Source: Candidatus Effluviviaceae Genus I sp. (GTDB lineage Bacteria > Joyebacterota > Joyebacteria > Joyebacterales > Joyebacteraceae). From it: a stretch of 64,000 bases of DNA. How positions within the stretch are numbered: position 1 is the first letter of the stretch; each line of letters opens with the position of its first letter. Positions 53,792 to 62,037 of this stretch are shown here, piece by piece. The notes under the pieces were generated by a model that was not told the origin of the DNA, ran no database searches, and saw nothing but the letters and a program-made list of their open reading frames with translations. The position numbers and the translations under genes are program-made. The stretch spans positions 42,133 to 106,132 of the forward strand of contig VGIX01000004.1 in the NCBI GenBank assembly GCA_016867725.1. Reading direction: 5' to 3'.

Positions 53792-55351
53792 GTGGCGAGG
53801 TGTGACCTGGCGCGAGAGCACTCCACACGAGCCGACGGCGGCGCGCGCAGCGCCGGATGGGTGCTGCTGGCGCTCGTGTTCCTCGCCTTCCTGCTGCGCT
53901 TCTACCGCATCGGGCACCAGAGCCTCTGGGTGGACGAGCTCCTCACGCTGCAGGCGGCCGAGATCGGCGGGGAGATGACAGCCCGGACGTTCTTCGGGAA
54001 CGTCCAGGGGCCGCTCCACGCGCTGCTGGTTCACCTCGTCGGACGGCTTTCGCTCAGCGAGGCGGCACTGAGAAGCGTGTCCGCCGTGGCGAGCGCCTCG
54101 ACCGTTCCGGTGCTGTATCTGCTGGGGGCGGAGCTCGCGGGGCGCCGGAGCGGCCTCATCGCCGCCGCGCTCGGCACGCTGTCCCCCTTCAGCGTGTGGT
54201 ACGGCCAGGAGGTGAGGAACTACGCGCTGCTCGTGTTCTTCGCGGCCGTGTCGACGCTCCTTCTTGCGAGACTGGTCTCGGGGCGAAGCCGCTCGTGGTC
54301 GGGCTACGTCGCCAGCGCTGTCCTGGCCGGGTACTGCAATCTCGCGGCGCTCTTCCTTCTCCTTGCGCACGGCATCTGCGCCGCGGCGCGGGCGGTGGGG
54401 GACCGGCGGTTCGCGCGGCGCTGGGTCGTCGCGTCGGTCGTGATCATCGCCCTGCTCGCGCCCGTGGCATGGGGGCTCGCGAAGTGGGCTCGGGAGGACG
54501 GTGTGGGCGGGCGCGTGGCGCTCGCGCCCGCGGCCGAAAGAGGCGAGCTGCTCAGGGGAGAGACGACCTTCACGCCGCTTGCTGTGCCGTACACGCTGTA
54601 CTCGCTGGTGTACGGGTATTCCCTGGGTCCGACTCCGGTCGAGCTGCATACGCGGCCGCCGCTCGATGCGTTCCTCGAGCGGTGGTGGCTCGTCGCGCCG
54701 GCCGGGGTCGTTGCGGGACTGGCGGCGCTTCTCGGCCTGCGGGCGCTCGCCGACGACCGGCGGGCTCTGGGACTGACGCTCGCAGTGACGCTCGTTCCGC
54801 TTGCTGGGGCCTGTGTGCTTGCGCTGGCGAACGTGAAGCCCTTCAACCCGCGGTACGTGTCCGTGGCGCTGCCGGCGCTCCTCGTGCTCTGCGGAGCAGG
54901 GGTCGGTCTGCTGAGGCGCTCCCCGGCGGCGATCGTCGGGGGGCTCATGGCGATCTTCTCTCTGGTCGCGCTGGGGAACTACTACGGGCGCCCTGACTAC
55001 TGGCGGGAAGACGTCCGCGGCGCGGCGAAGCACGTGGAGGCGAACGAGGAACCCGGGGACGTCGTTCTCATCCCGGTCATCAGGGACGTCTTCGAGTTCT
55101 ACTACCGGGGTTCGGCCCCGCGCTTCCTGCTCTATCCGGGCCAGGCATCGTCGGATGCCGAGGTGGCCACGAGGATCGAGGACGGCGTGCGCGGCCACGA
55201 GCGGCTCTGGTTCGTGGAGGCGCGGCCGTGGCGGACAGACCCCGAGGGGCGCATCCCTGCGTTTCTCAACGAGCGCTATCGGCTGGTCGAGGAGCTGCGG
55301 CTGCCCGGGGCGAAGGTGAGCCTGTACGATCTCACGGGCAGTCCGGGATGA
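53792..55351 (+). CDS. Polytopic glycosyltransferase, GT39/ArnT-like (PMT_2)
   Basis: The 519-residue product has about ten to twelve membrane helices in residues 20-410 and a soluble C-terminal region to 519. The first loop carries the GT-C acidic motif (RIGHQSLWVDELLTLQ, with DE) and GNVQGPLHALLVHL, and a later SVWYGQEVRNYALLVFF, all typical of ArnT/PMT-2 lipid-linked sugar transferases. These use undecaprenyl-linked sugars and face the periplasm. GTG 53792 follows its own promoter. About 190 bases separate it from wza. Substrate is unknown. Confidence 0.83.
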   Translation: MARCDLAREHSTRADGGARSAGWVLLALVFLAFLLRFYRIGHQSLWVDELLTLQAAEIGGEMTARTFFGNVQGPLHALLVHLVGRLSLSEAALRSVSAVASASTVPVLYLLGAELAGRRSGLIAAALGTLSPFSVWYGQEVRNYALLVFFAAVSTLLLARLVSGRSRSWSGYVASAVLAGYCNLAALFLLLAHGICAAARAVGDRRFARRWVVASVVIIALLAPVAWGLAKWAREDGVGGRVALAPAAERGELLRGETTFTPLAVPYTLYSLVYGYSLGPTPVELHTRPPLDAFLERWWLVAPAGVVAGLAALLGLRALADDRRALGLTLAVTLVPLAGACVLALANVKPFNPRYVSVALPALLVLCGAGVGLLRRSPAAIVGGLMAIFSLVALGNYYGRPDYWREDVRGAAKHVEANEEPGDVVLIPVIRDVFEFYYRGSAPRFLLYPGQASSDAEVATRIEDGVRGHERLWFVEARPWRTDPEGRIPAFLNERYRLVEELRLPGAKVSLYDLTGSPG

Positions 55352-55462
55352 ACGCTGCGGCGTCAGCCTTGGTGCTGGGGCACAATGGCTGAGGGGCGTT
55401 CGGCTTGACTTGGCAGCTGCCGCTATTCCGCGCCTCGTGCGGACCCCGCTATCGGACGGCCG

Positions 55463-55478
55463 TGGCACGGGTTATGCT
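55463..55478 (+). promoter_or_regulatory. Near-consensus sigma-54 (RpoN) promoter before wza
   Basis: The bases TGGCACGGGTTATGCT match the RpoN consensus TGGCACG-N4-TTGCW at all but one position, with the essential GG (55464-55465) and GC (55476-55477) separated by exactly 10 bases. It lies about 67 bases before the wza ATG. A hairpin (GGCTCGG at 55487-55493, CCGAGCC at 55503-55509) begins right at the predicted transcript start. No enhancer-binding protein gene is in the window. Confidence 0.55.
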
Positions 55479-55544
55479 GTTCGTGGGGCTCGGGTCGCGC
55501 TGCCGAGCCGGGTGTGGTCGGCCGCGCAAGGGGGAACACACCTC

Positions 55545-56279
55545 ATGGCACGAGTTGTGAGGGCCGGCGCCTTGGCGCTTGCCGGCGCCGTGATGCTCAT
55601 GGCGCCGGGATGCAGCCCGCGCCCGACCGTGCGGGCGGCGCCGCCCGTGGTCGAGACCGCGGGCACCGGAGCGGCCGCGTATCGGCTGCGCCCGGGCGAC
55701 GCGGTGTGGATCGACTTCCTCACCGACGCCAGCATGAGCCTTGAGGTGCCCGTGACGCCCGCGGGCACGATCACGCTGCCGCTCGCCGGTGATCTCAAGG
55801 CGGTGGAGAAGACAACCGAGGAGCTCGCGGCGGACATCAGGGAACACATGTCCCCTTACCTCATCGACCCCGCTGTCTCGGTCGTGGTGAAGGAGCTGGG
55901 TGCGAGACCTGTGTTCGTGATCGGCGAGGTGAGGTCGCCGGGTAGGGTGGCCTCGACCGAGCCGCTCACGGTCACGCGCGCCATCGCGGCGGTGGGCGGC
56001 CTGCTCCCCACCGCTCAGCCCAGGAGCATCATGATCCTGCGCAGCGAGGGCGTGGCGGAGCCGACGGCCTACAAGGTCGACCTGACCCTGGTGCTTTCAG
56101 GCAAGGATCTTACGCACGACGTGGAGCTCGTGCCGAACGACGTCGTCTACGTCTCGCAGTCCCTCATCGGCGACGTCGGTGAGTTCGTCTCTCTCTTCTT
56201 CGAGAGCATCCTGCCGGCGCAGCTCTTCTACCTCCGTGGGTACGACATCGTGAATCCGGAGAGGCGAGGCCTGTGGTAG
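55545..56279 (+). CDS. Polysaccharide export lipoprotein, Wza/BexD-like
   Basis: Wza-type lipoproteins form the outer-membrane export channel. The 244-residue product has a lipoprotein signal with lipobox MAPGC (Cys23), the polysaccharide-export domain (YRLRPGDAVWIDF, ITLPLAGDLKAVEKTTEELAADI), and a SLBB domain (VFVIGEVRSPGRVASTEPLTVTRAIAAVGG). ATG 55545 follows AAGGGGG by ten bases. The C-terminal end (LFYLRGYDIVNPERRGLW) is short and lacks the long amphipathic helix of E. coli Wza. Its stop overlaps the start of the Wzz-like gene. Confidence 0.88.
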   Translation: MARVVRAGALALAGAVMLMAPGCSPRPTVRAAPPVVETAGTGAAAYRLRPGDAVWIDFLTDASMSLEVPVTPAGTITLPLAGDLKAVEKTTEELAADIREHMSPYLIDPAVSVVVKELGARPVFVIGEVRSPGRVASTEPLTVTRAIAAVGGLLPTAQPRSIMILRSEGVAEPTAYKVDLTLVLSGKDLTHDVELVPNDVVYVSQSLIGDVGEFVSLFFESILPAQLFYLRGYDIVNPERRGLW

Positions 56280-57673
56280 CGCGAGGGCAAGCAGAGACCG
56301 CTGGGCGTCCGGAGACCGGGGCATCTGCGATGCCCCAGGCGACGGCGTCCCTTGTTCGCGACCTGGTCTTCATCGTCTTCAAGCGGAAGGTGCCCCTCCT
56401 GGGTCTCCTGCTCGTTGGCACGGCGATCCTCCTCTACGGTGCGGCCACCGGAGAGCCCGAGTATGAGGCGAGCGCGCGCGTGTTCGTCAAGCGCCAGCCC
56501 GCCGGATACCAGATGCCGGCGGAGTCTCAGCACGTGCTCAGGCGCATCGAGGTCGTGAACTCGGAGATCCAGATCGTCACGAGCGCGGCGGTCGCGGCGG
56601 AGGTCGTGGACCGGGTCGGGCTGGCGAGTGCGGAAGACCGTGCTCTCGTCGTCGAACGGCTTCAGAAGAGAATCAAGGCCGAGTCGCCTACGGAGTCCGA
56701 CATCATCAACATCCGATACCGTCACAAGGACCCGGAGATGGCGGCGCGCGTTGTCAACGCCGTTCTCGATGCGTACCTCGACATCCGGCGGAGCGTCGCA
56801 TACAACGCCGAAGCTGCGGACTTCCTGAACCACCAGGCGGGGGTCGTCAAGGCGGAACTCGACTCCATCGCAGACGAGATCGCCAAGCTGGGCGGGGAGA
56901 AGTGGCAGCTGACAGTGGGCAGGAAGCCCGAGCAGCAGATGGGGCTGGGCGACCGGCTTCTGAACGAGCTCATCACCCTCGACACGAGGATCTCATCGAG
57001 GGAGAGGGAACTCGCGATGGTCCGGGAGTGGCTCGATACGACCGATGCCTCGCACGTCCCGACCTACAACACCTACGAGATGCCGACGGTGATCGATGCG
57101 AAGCGGAAGCTCCTGGAGATCCAGGAGGAGCTGGCCGAGGCGCGGTCGAAGTACACCGCGGACCACCCCGAGGTGCGTCGTCTGGAGCGGCAGGCTGCGC
57201 TCGCCGCCGACGTGCTGCGCGCTGAGGTGGAACAGGCGCACATGCGCCAGAGCGCACAGGTGCAGGAGTGGAAGGCGCAGCGCCGCTCGGCGTTCGACAA
57301 GTACCTCGAGCTGCAGGCGCAGAACTCGGAGATCGCCGAGAACGACATGCGCCTCCGCATCCTCGAGCACGAGCTCTCGATCCGCGCGGACCTCTACGCT
57401 GTGATCATGGACCGCAGGGAGCAGTATCGCATCACCGCGGCGACGGATCCGGGCCTGATGAACGTCGGCATCGTGTCCCGGGCGGCCGTTCCCGTGGAGC
57501 CCGCGGCGCAGGCCGTCAACATGAGATTCGTGTTCGGGCTGTTCACGATCTTCTTCGGGTTCATGCTCGTCATGGCGCTCGAGCGCATGGACCACACGCT
57601 CGAGCGACCCGAGGACGTCGAGCGGACCCTGGGGATCAAGGTCCTGGCCTGGATCCCGGAGCGGGAGGCGTAG
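56273..57673 (+). CDS. Wzz/Wzc-type polysaccharide co-polymerase without kinase domain
   Basis: The 466-residue product has two membrane helices (about 38-58 and 420-440) flanking a large periplasmic coiled-coil domain, as in chain-length regulators. The opening EYEASARVFVKRQP and the Pro-rich end region VSRAAVPVEPAAQAVNMRF are typical. It ends just after the second helix, so the tyrosine kinase half of Wzc is missing and is replaced by the separate CpsD-like gene at 58549. GTG 56273 overlaps the wza stop; ATG 56330 is an alternative. The ATPase gene follows by seven bases. Confidence 0.86.
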   Translation: MVARGQAETAGRPETGASAMPQATASLVRDLVFIVFKRKVPLLGLLLVGTAILLYGAATGEPEYEASARVFVKRQPAGYQMPAESQHVLRRIEVVNSEIQIVTSAAVAAEVVDRVGLASAEDRALVVERLQKRIKAESPTESDIINIRYRHKDPEMAARVVNAVLDAYLDIRRSVAYNAEAADFLNHQAGVVKAELDSIADEIAKLGGEKWQLTVGRKPEQQMGLGDRLLNELITLDTRISSRERELAMVREWLDTTDASHVPTYNTYEMPTVIDAKRKLLEIQEELAEARSKYTADHPEVRRLERQAALAADVLRAEVEQAHMRQSAQVQEWKAQRRSAFDKYLELQAQNSEIAENDMRLRILEHELSIRADLYAVIMDRREQYRITAATDPGLMNVGIVSRAAVPVEPAAQAVNMRFVFGLFTIFFGFMLVMALERMDHTLERPEDVERTLGIKVLAWIPEREA

Positions 57674-57679
57674 CCGGCG

Positions 57680-58531
57680 ATGTACACGGCGTTCTACCAG
57701 CTGAACGAGCGGCCGTTCGAGCTCACGCCGGACCTCCGGTTCCTCTACCTGTCGCCGAAGCACAGGGAGGCGCTGGCCCACCTCAGCTACGGCGTGGCCG
57801 AGCGCAAGGTGTTCGTCCAGCTGACGGGCGAGGTCGGGACCGGCAAGACGCTCATGCTCGACGCGCTGGTCCACGGGCTCGACGCGACGACGCGCGTGGC
57901 GAGGATCACGAACACGACGATCTCGAAGATGGACCTCCTCCGCGCGCTCGCCTGGGAGCTCGGGCTGTCCGGCGACGCGCGCACGAAGATGGAGATGCTG
58001 AGGGAGATCAGCGAGTGTCTCGCGCGGTGGTCCGCCGACGGGCGGAACGCGGTGTTCGTCATCGACGAGGCGCAGAACCTGGAGCCGCCGGTTCTCGAGG
58101 AGATCAGACTCCTGTCGAACCTGAGGTCGCTCGACCGCTCCACGCTGCAGATCGTGCTGGCGGGACAGCCGGAGCTCAGGGCGAAGCTGGAGGACCCGGA
58201 GCTCAGGCAGCTTCGGCAGCGCATCGGCATCCGCTACCACCTCGAGCCGCTGTCGCAGGACGAGACGGGCGAGTACATCAGGCACCGCCTGGGCGTGGCC
58301 GGCGCCAAGGACGACCGGATCTTCGACGCGAGCGCCATCGAGGCCGTGTACGAGTTCTCGCAGGGCATCCCGCGGATGATCAACATCATCTGCGACAACT
58401 CGCTCCTCGCCGGGTACGCCGACGGCAAGCGGTGGATCGGACGGCGGACGGTCCGGGAGACCGTCGAGGCGCTCGAGACGCGCGAACCCGCGCGGACCTC
58501 CGGCGGCGATCCGGACGCTGCCCGAACCTAG
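57680..58531 (+). CDS. ExeA/GspA-like AAA ATPase of XrtA-type EPS loci
   Basis: The 283-residue product begins with the ExeA phrase YTAFYQLNERPFELTPDLRF, has Walker A GEVGTGKTLM (about 50-59), Walker B VFVIDEAQNL (about 130-139), the sensor segment VLAGQPELRAKL and the C-terminal IPRMINIICDNSLLAGY. All are intact. Homologues occur inside exosortase (XrtA/PEP-CTERM) polysaccharide loci, normally next to Wzz and CpsD-like genes, as here, but their function is not established. No peptidoglycan-binding domain is fused. Neighbour spacing is 6 and 17 bases. Confidence 0.87.
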   Translation: MYTAFYQLNERPFELTPDLRFLYLSPKHREALAHLSYGVAERKVFVQLTGEVGTGKTLMLDALVHGLDATTRVARITNTTISKMDLLRALAWELGLSGDARTKMEMLREISECLARWSADGRNAVFVIDEAQNLEPPVLEEIRLLSNLRSLDRSTLQIVLAGQPELRAKLEDPELRQLRQRIGIRYHLEPLSQDETGEYIRHRLGVAGAKDDRIFDASAIEAVYEFSQGIPRMINIICDNSLLAGYADGKRWIGRRTVRETVEALETREPARTSGGDPDAART

Positions 58532-58548
58532 AAACCCGGGGGCGACGC

Positions 58549-59307
58549 ATGGACGAGTCGAGCAAGATCTCGCGTGCCATCGCGAGGGCGCACGTCGAAC
58601 AGGGGCTGCCCGCAGAGACATCCGGCGAGGCCCTGGGCCGCGGCGGCGTCTTCGTGCCCACGCGACGGGTGGCCCGGGCGGTCCGCGACGCCGAGCAGTA
58701 TCACACGCTGGCGGCCGAGATCCGCATCGCGCTCCCGACGATCGACTCCAAGGTGGTCATGTTCACCGGGTCCGTGCAGGGCGAGGGCGCGAGCCTCGTG
58801 GCCCGCGAGTTCGCGCAGACGCTCGCGGCCGAGAGCGAGGTGACCACGGTGCTCGTGGACCTCAACTTCCGGGCGCCGTCGGCCGCCGAGGCGTTCCGCG
58901 TGCCCCGCGATCCCGGGTTCGTGGACTTCGTTCTGTCCGAGCTCCCGCTGTCGCAGTGCCTCCGTTCCACCGATACGCCCCGGCTGAGCGTGCTCCCGGC
59001 GGGACGGCCCGTCGCCTCCCCGGCGCGGGTCCTCGCCGACCCGAGGGTCGAACTCGCCGTCGCCGAGCTGAGACGGCGCTTCGGCTTCGTCGTGATCGAC
59101 ATGGCGCCCATCGTGCCGTTCTCGGAGGGCGTGCAGTTCTCGCGCGCGGTCGACGGCGTCGTGCTGGTGGTCCGCTCCGGCAACACCAAGCGCGAGCTCG
59201 TGCAGCGAGCCATGGAGCTGCTCGGCGACGCCGGCGCGAGGGTGCTCGGAACCGTTCTGAACCGACGGAGGTTCTACGTGCCGCGGTTCATCTACGAGCG
59301 GCTCTGA
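58549..59307 (+). CDS. CpsD/CapB-like protein with degenerate P-loop (probable pseudo-kinase)
   Basis: The 252-residue product aligns with bacterial tyrosine kinases: NAEQ-like start, EIRIALPTIDSKVVMFTGS, then Walker A' VLVDLNFRAPSAAEAF and Walker B FVVIDMAPIVPFSEG, plus the late VLGTVLNRRRFYVPRF. The P-loop, normally GEGKST, reads QGEGASL (about residues 76-82), so both the lysine and the Ser/Thr that hold ATP phosphates are missing. It has no tyrosine-rich tail beyond two Tyr near the end. It is likely a scaffold or regulator rather than an active kinase. GGGGG precedes ATG 58549. Confidence 0.82.
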   Translation: MDESSKISRAIARAHVEQGLPAETSGEALGRGGVFVPTRRVARAVRDAEQYHTLAAEIRIALPTIDSKVVMFTGSVQGEGASLVAREFAQTLAAESEVTTVLVDLNFRAPSAAEAFRVPRDPGFVDFVLSELPLSQCLRSTDTPRLSVLPAGRPVASPARVLADPRVELAVAELRRRFGFVVIDMAPIVPFSEGVQFSRAVDGVVLVVRSGNTKRELVQRAMELLGDAGARVLGTVLNRRRFYVPRFIYERL

Positions 59308-59314
59308 GCTCTCT

Positions 59315-60856
59315 ATGAACGGACTTGCACGCAGAACAGGCGAGCTCTACGGGCAGAGCGAGCACGTGCTCGGCCGCTCGTGGCCTCTGTGGGTCGTCGC
59401 GCTCGTCTTCTACGCCGGGGCGGCGTTCGTCGTCCTCACCCGGGTCCGCCTGCCCACCCCGCTCCACCTCGTGGTCTTCCTCATGGCGGCCGTCATCCTC
59501 CTGCTGACGCTGATCAGGGTCGAGTGGGCGGTCATGGCGTTGGCGCTCATGATCCCGTTCGCCAGGCCGGGATTCACGCTCGGCAGCGCGAAGGCGTTTC
59601 ACGTGAGCGGATTCAACGTGGCCGTCGCGGGCGTGTGGATCGTCTACACGTTCAGGTACCTTCTCGAGCGCGGGTCCGCCGGTCGGGGCCCTTTCATACG
59701 CCGCACGCCGCTTGACCTCCTGATCGGCGCCTTCGTCTTCCTTGTCGCGGCCTCGACCTTCGTCGGGCTTTCGAACATGCAGGACCCGTTCGGGCGCGGC
59801 GCGATCCTGCTCACGCTCAAGGAGACGCTCTTCTACTTCGCCTGGCTCTACCTCGTGTGCACGTTGATCCGCAACCCTGTCGATCTCCGGCGCTTCGCGA
59901 TCTGCTTCGCGATGTCGGGCGTTCTCGTCGCGGTGCTCGGCCTTGCAGCCAGGATGCAGAGCGCGGCCATCTCCCTCGGCGTGTCGGAGGCCGAGGTCGA
60001 GGGGGGAGTCGTCGGGGGCCGGACCGAGGGCGGCTGGTTCGGCCTGATTCACCCCAACCTGTTCGGGGCGTTCCTCGCCGTATCGATGCCCCTCTGCTTC
60101 TTCGCGGTCGATCACCTCCGACGAGCGCTGCACAGAGCCCTGATCAACGCGGCAACACTCGCTGGCTTCGTCGGGCTCCTCTTCACCTACTCGCGGAGCG
60201 CGTGGATCGGCATCCTCGCAGGACTTGCGAGCCAAGCAGCGCTCCATCGGCCGACGCTCCGCCGCATGGCCCAATTCGCTGTGCTTTTTGCCGTGGTCGC
60301 CCAGGTCCTTGCCCTCGTCACGACGGGCCATGGATTCGTTGACCTCATCCAGATCCGGTTCGAGCAGCTCCAGCGCAGCGGCTACTCGATGCGACCGATG
60401 ATCTTCGCGTCGTCGCTCCAGGTGATGAGGCGCAGCCCCCTCGTCGGCGTCGGAGGCGGGGCGTTCTCCCGGTACTCCGCGGAGGCGTGGGAGGGGCAAC
60501 CGCTCGCGCACGCCCACAACGTCCTCATGACGTTCGCGTGTGAGTTCGGCATTCCGGCCGCGGCCGTCTACACCCTGCTGCTCGTCGTCGTGATCGTGAT
60601 CGCGTCCAGGAACGTGAAGCGTCTCGTGCGCGTGCCGGGTTACGGCTTCCTTGCGCAAGGGAGTCTGGCGGGGCTCATCGCCGTCTACATGCTCGCCCAG
60701 TTCGAGCACGTCTTCTTCAGCCGGGACGTGGGGTACGCGTTCTACGGCGTCGTGGCCATTGTCCTCGTGCTCGAGAGACTCTACAACGAAGGCGCGCTTC
60801 CGCCTCGCGCCGACGGCGCCGGCGAGGAGAAGCCCGGGCCCTGGAGGGGAGCATGA
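59315..60856 (+). CDS. O-antigen ligase/polymerase family protein (Wzy/WaaL-like)
   Basis: The 513-residue product has about 12 membrane helices and the O-antigen ligase signature region in the last large loop (GYSMRPMIFASSLQVMRRSP, LVGVGGGAFSRYSAEAW, HAHNVLMTFACEFGIPAA). The conserved His of the HAHN segment and the preceding Arg are as in WaaL and Wzy enzymes. It would polymerise or ligate undecaprenyl-linked repeat units in the periplasm. It lies eight bases after the CpsD-like gene and overlaps the next GT4 gene (ATGA). Confidence 0.86.
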   Translation: MNGLARRTGELYGQSEHVLGRSWPLWVVALVFYAGAAFVVLTRVRLPTPLHLVVFLMAAVILLLTLIRVEWAVMALALMIPFARPGFTLGSAKAFHVSGFNVAVAGVWIVYTFRYLLERGSAGRGPFIRRTPLDLLIGAFVFLVAASTFVGLSNMQDPFGRGAILLTLKETLFYFAWLYLVCTLIRNPVDLRRFAICFAMSGVLVAVLGLAARMQSAAISLGVSEAEVEGGVVGGRTEGGWFGLIHPNLFGAFLAVSMPLCFFAVDHLRRALHRALINAATLAGFVGLLFTYSRSAWIGILAGLASQAALHRPTLRRMAQFAVLFAVVAQVLALVTTGHGFVDLIQIRFEQLQRSGYSMRPMIFASSLQVMRRSPLVGVGGGAFSRYSAEAWEGQPLAHAHNVLMTFACEFGIPAAAVYTLLLVVVIVIASRNVKRLVRVPGYGFLAQGSLAGLIAVYMLAQFEHVFFSRDVGYAFYGVVAIVLVLERLYNEGALPPRADGAGEEKPGPWRGA

Positions 60857-62037
60857 GCGCACCCGGGTCGGCCGGCGGGGCGGGCGCACGGAGGGTGGCG
60901 TTCTACACCGACGCCCAGGCATGGCCCGGGGGCGCCGAGATGTACCTGACCGGGCTCATGCGATGGCTGAGGTCCGCGGGGTGGGAGCCGTGCCTCTTCG
61001 CGTCCGACCGCGCGGAGACGGGGGAGTGGCGGGCCATGCTCGGTGCGGAGGGGTTCGCCGTGACGGCCTTCCGCCCCACGCGCGAGCTCGACGCGCGGGG
61101 CGCGGCGGAGGCGGCACGGATGCTCGAGGGCTTCCCCCTGGTCCACTTCAACAAGACGCACCCGAGGACCTGCCTGCCGGCCATCGGCGCCGCGAGGCGC
61201 GCCGGCGCGCGGGTCGTCGTGTCAACCGAGCACGTGACGGGCCGCATCAGGTCGCGCTATCCGCTCGGCTCGGCGGTCGCCGCGGCGCTGACGCGCGCCG
61301 CCAATCGTTCCCTCGACCGGATCATCGTCGTGTCCGAGGCCAGCAGACGGGAGTACGCGAGGAACTTCCGCTGCGCGCCGGAGCAGCTCGTCGCGATCCG
61401 TGGCGGCGTGGATCCCGGGCGGTTCGAGCGGCTTCCCGACCGGGGTGCGGCCCGACGCGGGCTCGGGATCGCGCCGGACGCGACGGTCGTCGTGACGGTC
61501 GGACGGCTCTGCGAGGGCAAGGGGCAGGACGCGGCCGTCGAGGCGGTAGCGCTGGCCCGCGGACGGATCGAAGGACTCATGCTCCTGCTCGTCGGCGACG
61601 GGCCCGCGCGCGGGAGGCTGGAGGCGCTGGCGCGAGAGCGCGGCGTGTCGGATCGCGTCGTCTTCGCCGGCGCCCGCGGCGACATCGAGACCGTGCTCGC
61701 GAGCGCCGACGCGATGATCCTCTCGTCCGAGGCGGAGAGCCTTCCGCTCTCGGTGCTCGAAGCGATGGCGGCCGGGCTCCCTGTGGTTTCTACTGACGTC
61801 GGTGGCATCTCTGAGGCCGTTGTGGACCGCGTGACAGGTCGTGTGGTCCCGCGCCGGGACCCGGACGCCCTCGCCGACGCGACGGCCGAGGTGCTCGGCC
61901 GGCCGGACCACGGGGCTGCCCTGGGACGGGCCGGGCGCGCGAGGGTGGAGGCCGAGTTCGACGTCCGCCAGAGCTACGCGAAGACGGCCGCCCTGTATGC
62001 CGACCTGCTCGCGGCGGCGGAGGCGCGCGGTGCCTAG
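60853..62037 (+). CDS. GT4-family glycosyltransferase of the EPS locus
   Basis: The 394-residue product has the GT4 acceptor loop (AWPGGAEMYLTGLMRWLR), a linker, IIVVSEASRREYARNF, IRGGVDPGRFERLPDRG, VTVGRLCEGKGQDAAVEA, and the EX7E loop in SSEAESLPLSVLEAMAAGLPVVSTDVGG. It likely adds a sugar to the growing EPS unit at the cytoplasmic side of the membrane. It overlaps the polymerase gene by ATGA and the next GT4 gene by eight bases. Confidence 0.87.
   Translation: MSAPGSAGGAGARRVAFYTDAQAWPGGAEMYLTGLMRWLRSAGWEPCLFASDRAETGEWRAMLGAEGFAVTAFRPTRELDARGAAEAARMLEGFPLVHFNKTHPRTCLPAIGAARRAGARVVVSTEHVTGRIRSRYPLGSAVAAALTRAANRSLDRIIVVSEASRREYARNFRCAPEQLVAIRGGVDPGRFERLPDRGAARRGLGIAPDATVVVTVGRLCEGKGQDAAVEAVALARGRIEGLMLLLVGDGPARGRLEALARERGVSDRVVFAGARGDIETVLASADAMILSSEAESLPLSVLEAMAAGLPVVSTDVGGISEAVVDRVTGRVVPRRDPDALADATAEVLGRPDHGAALGRAGRARVEAEFDVRQSYAKTAALYADLLAAAEARGA

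Noticed and set aside
55405-55429. TTGACT followed by TATTCC before wza
   Set aside because: Spacing is only 13 bases, too short for a sigma-70 promoter; the sigma-54 site further on is better.
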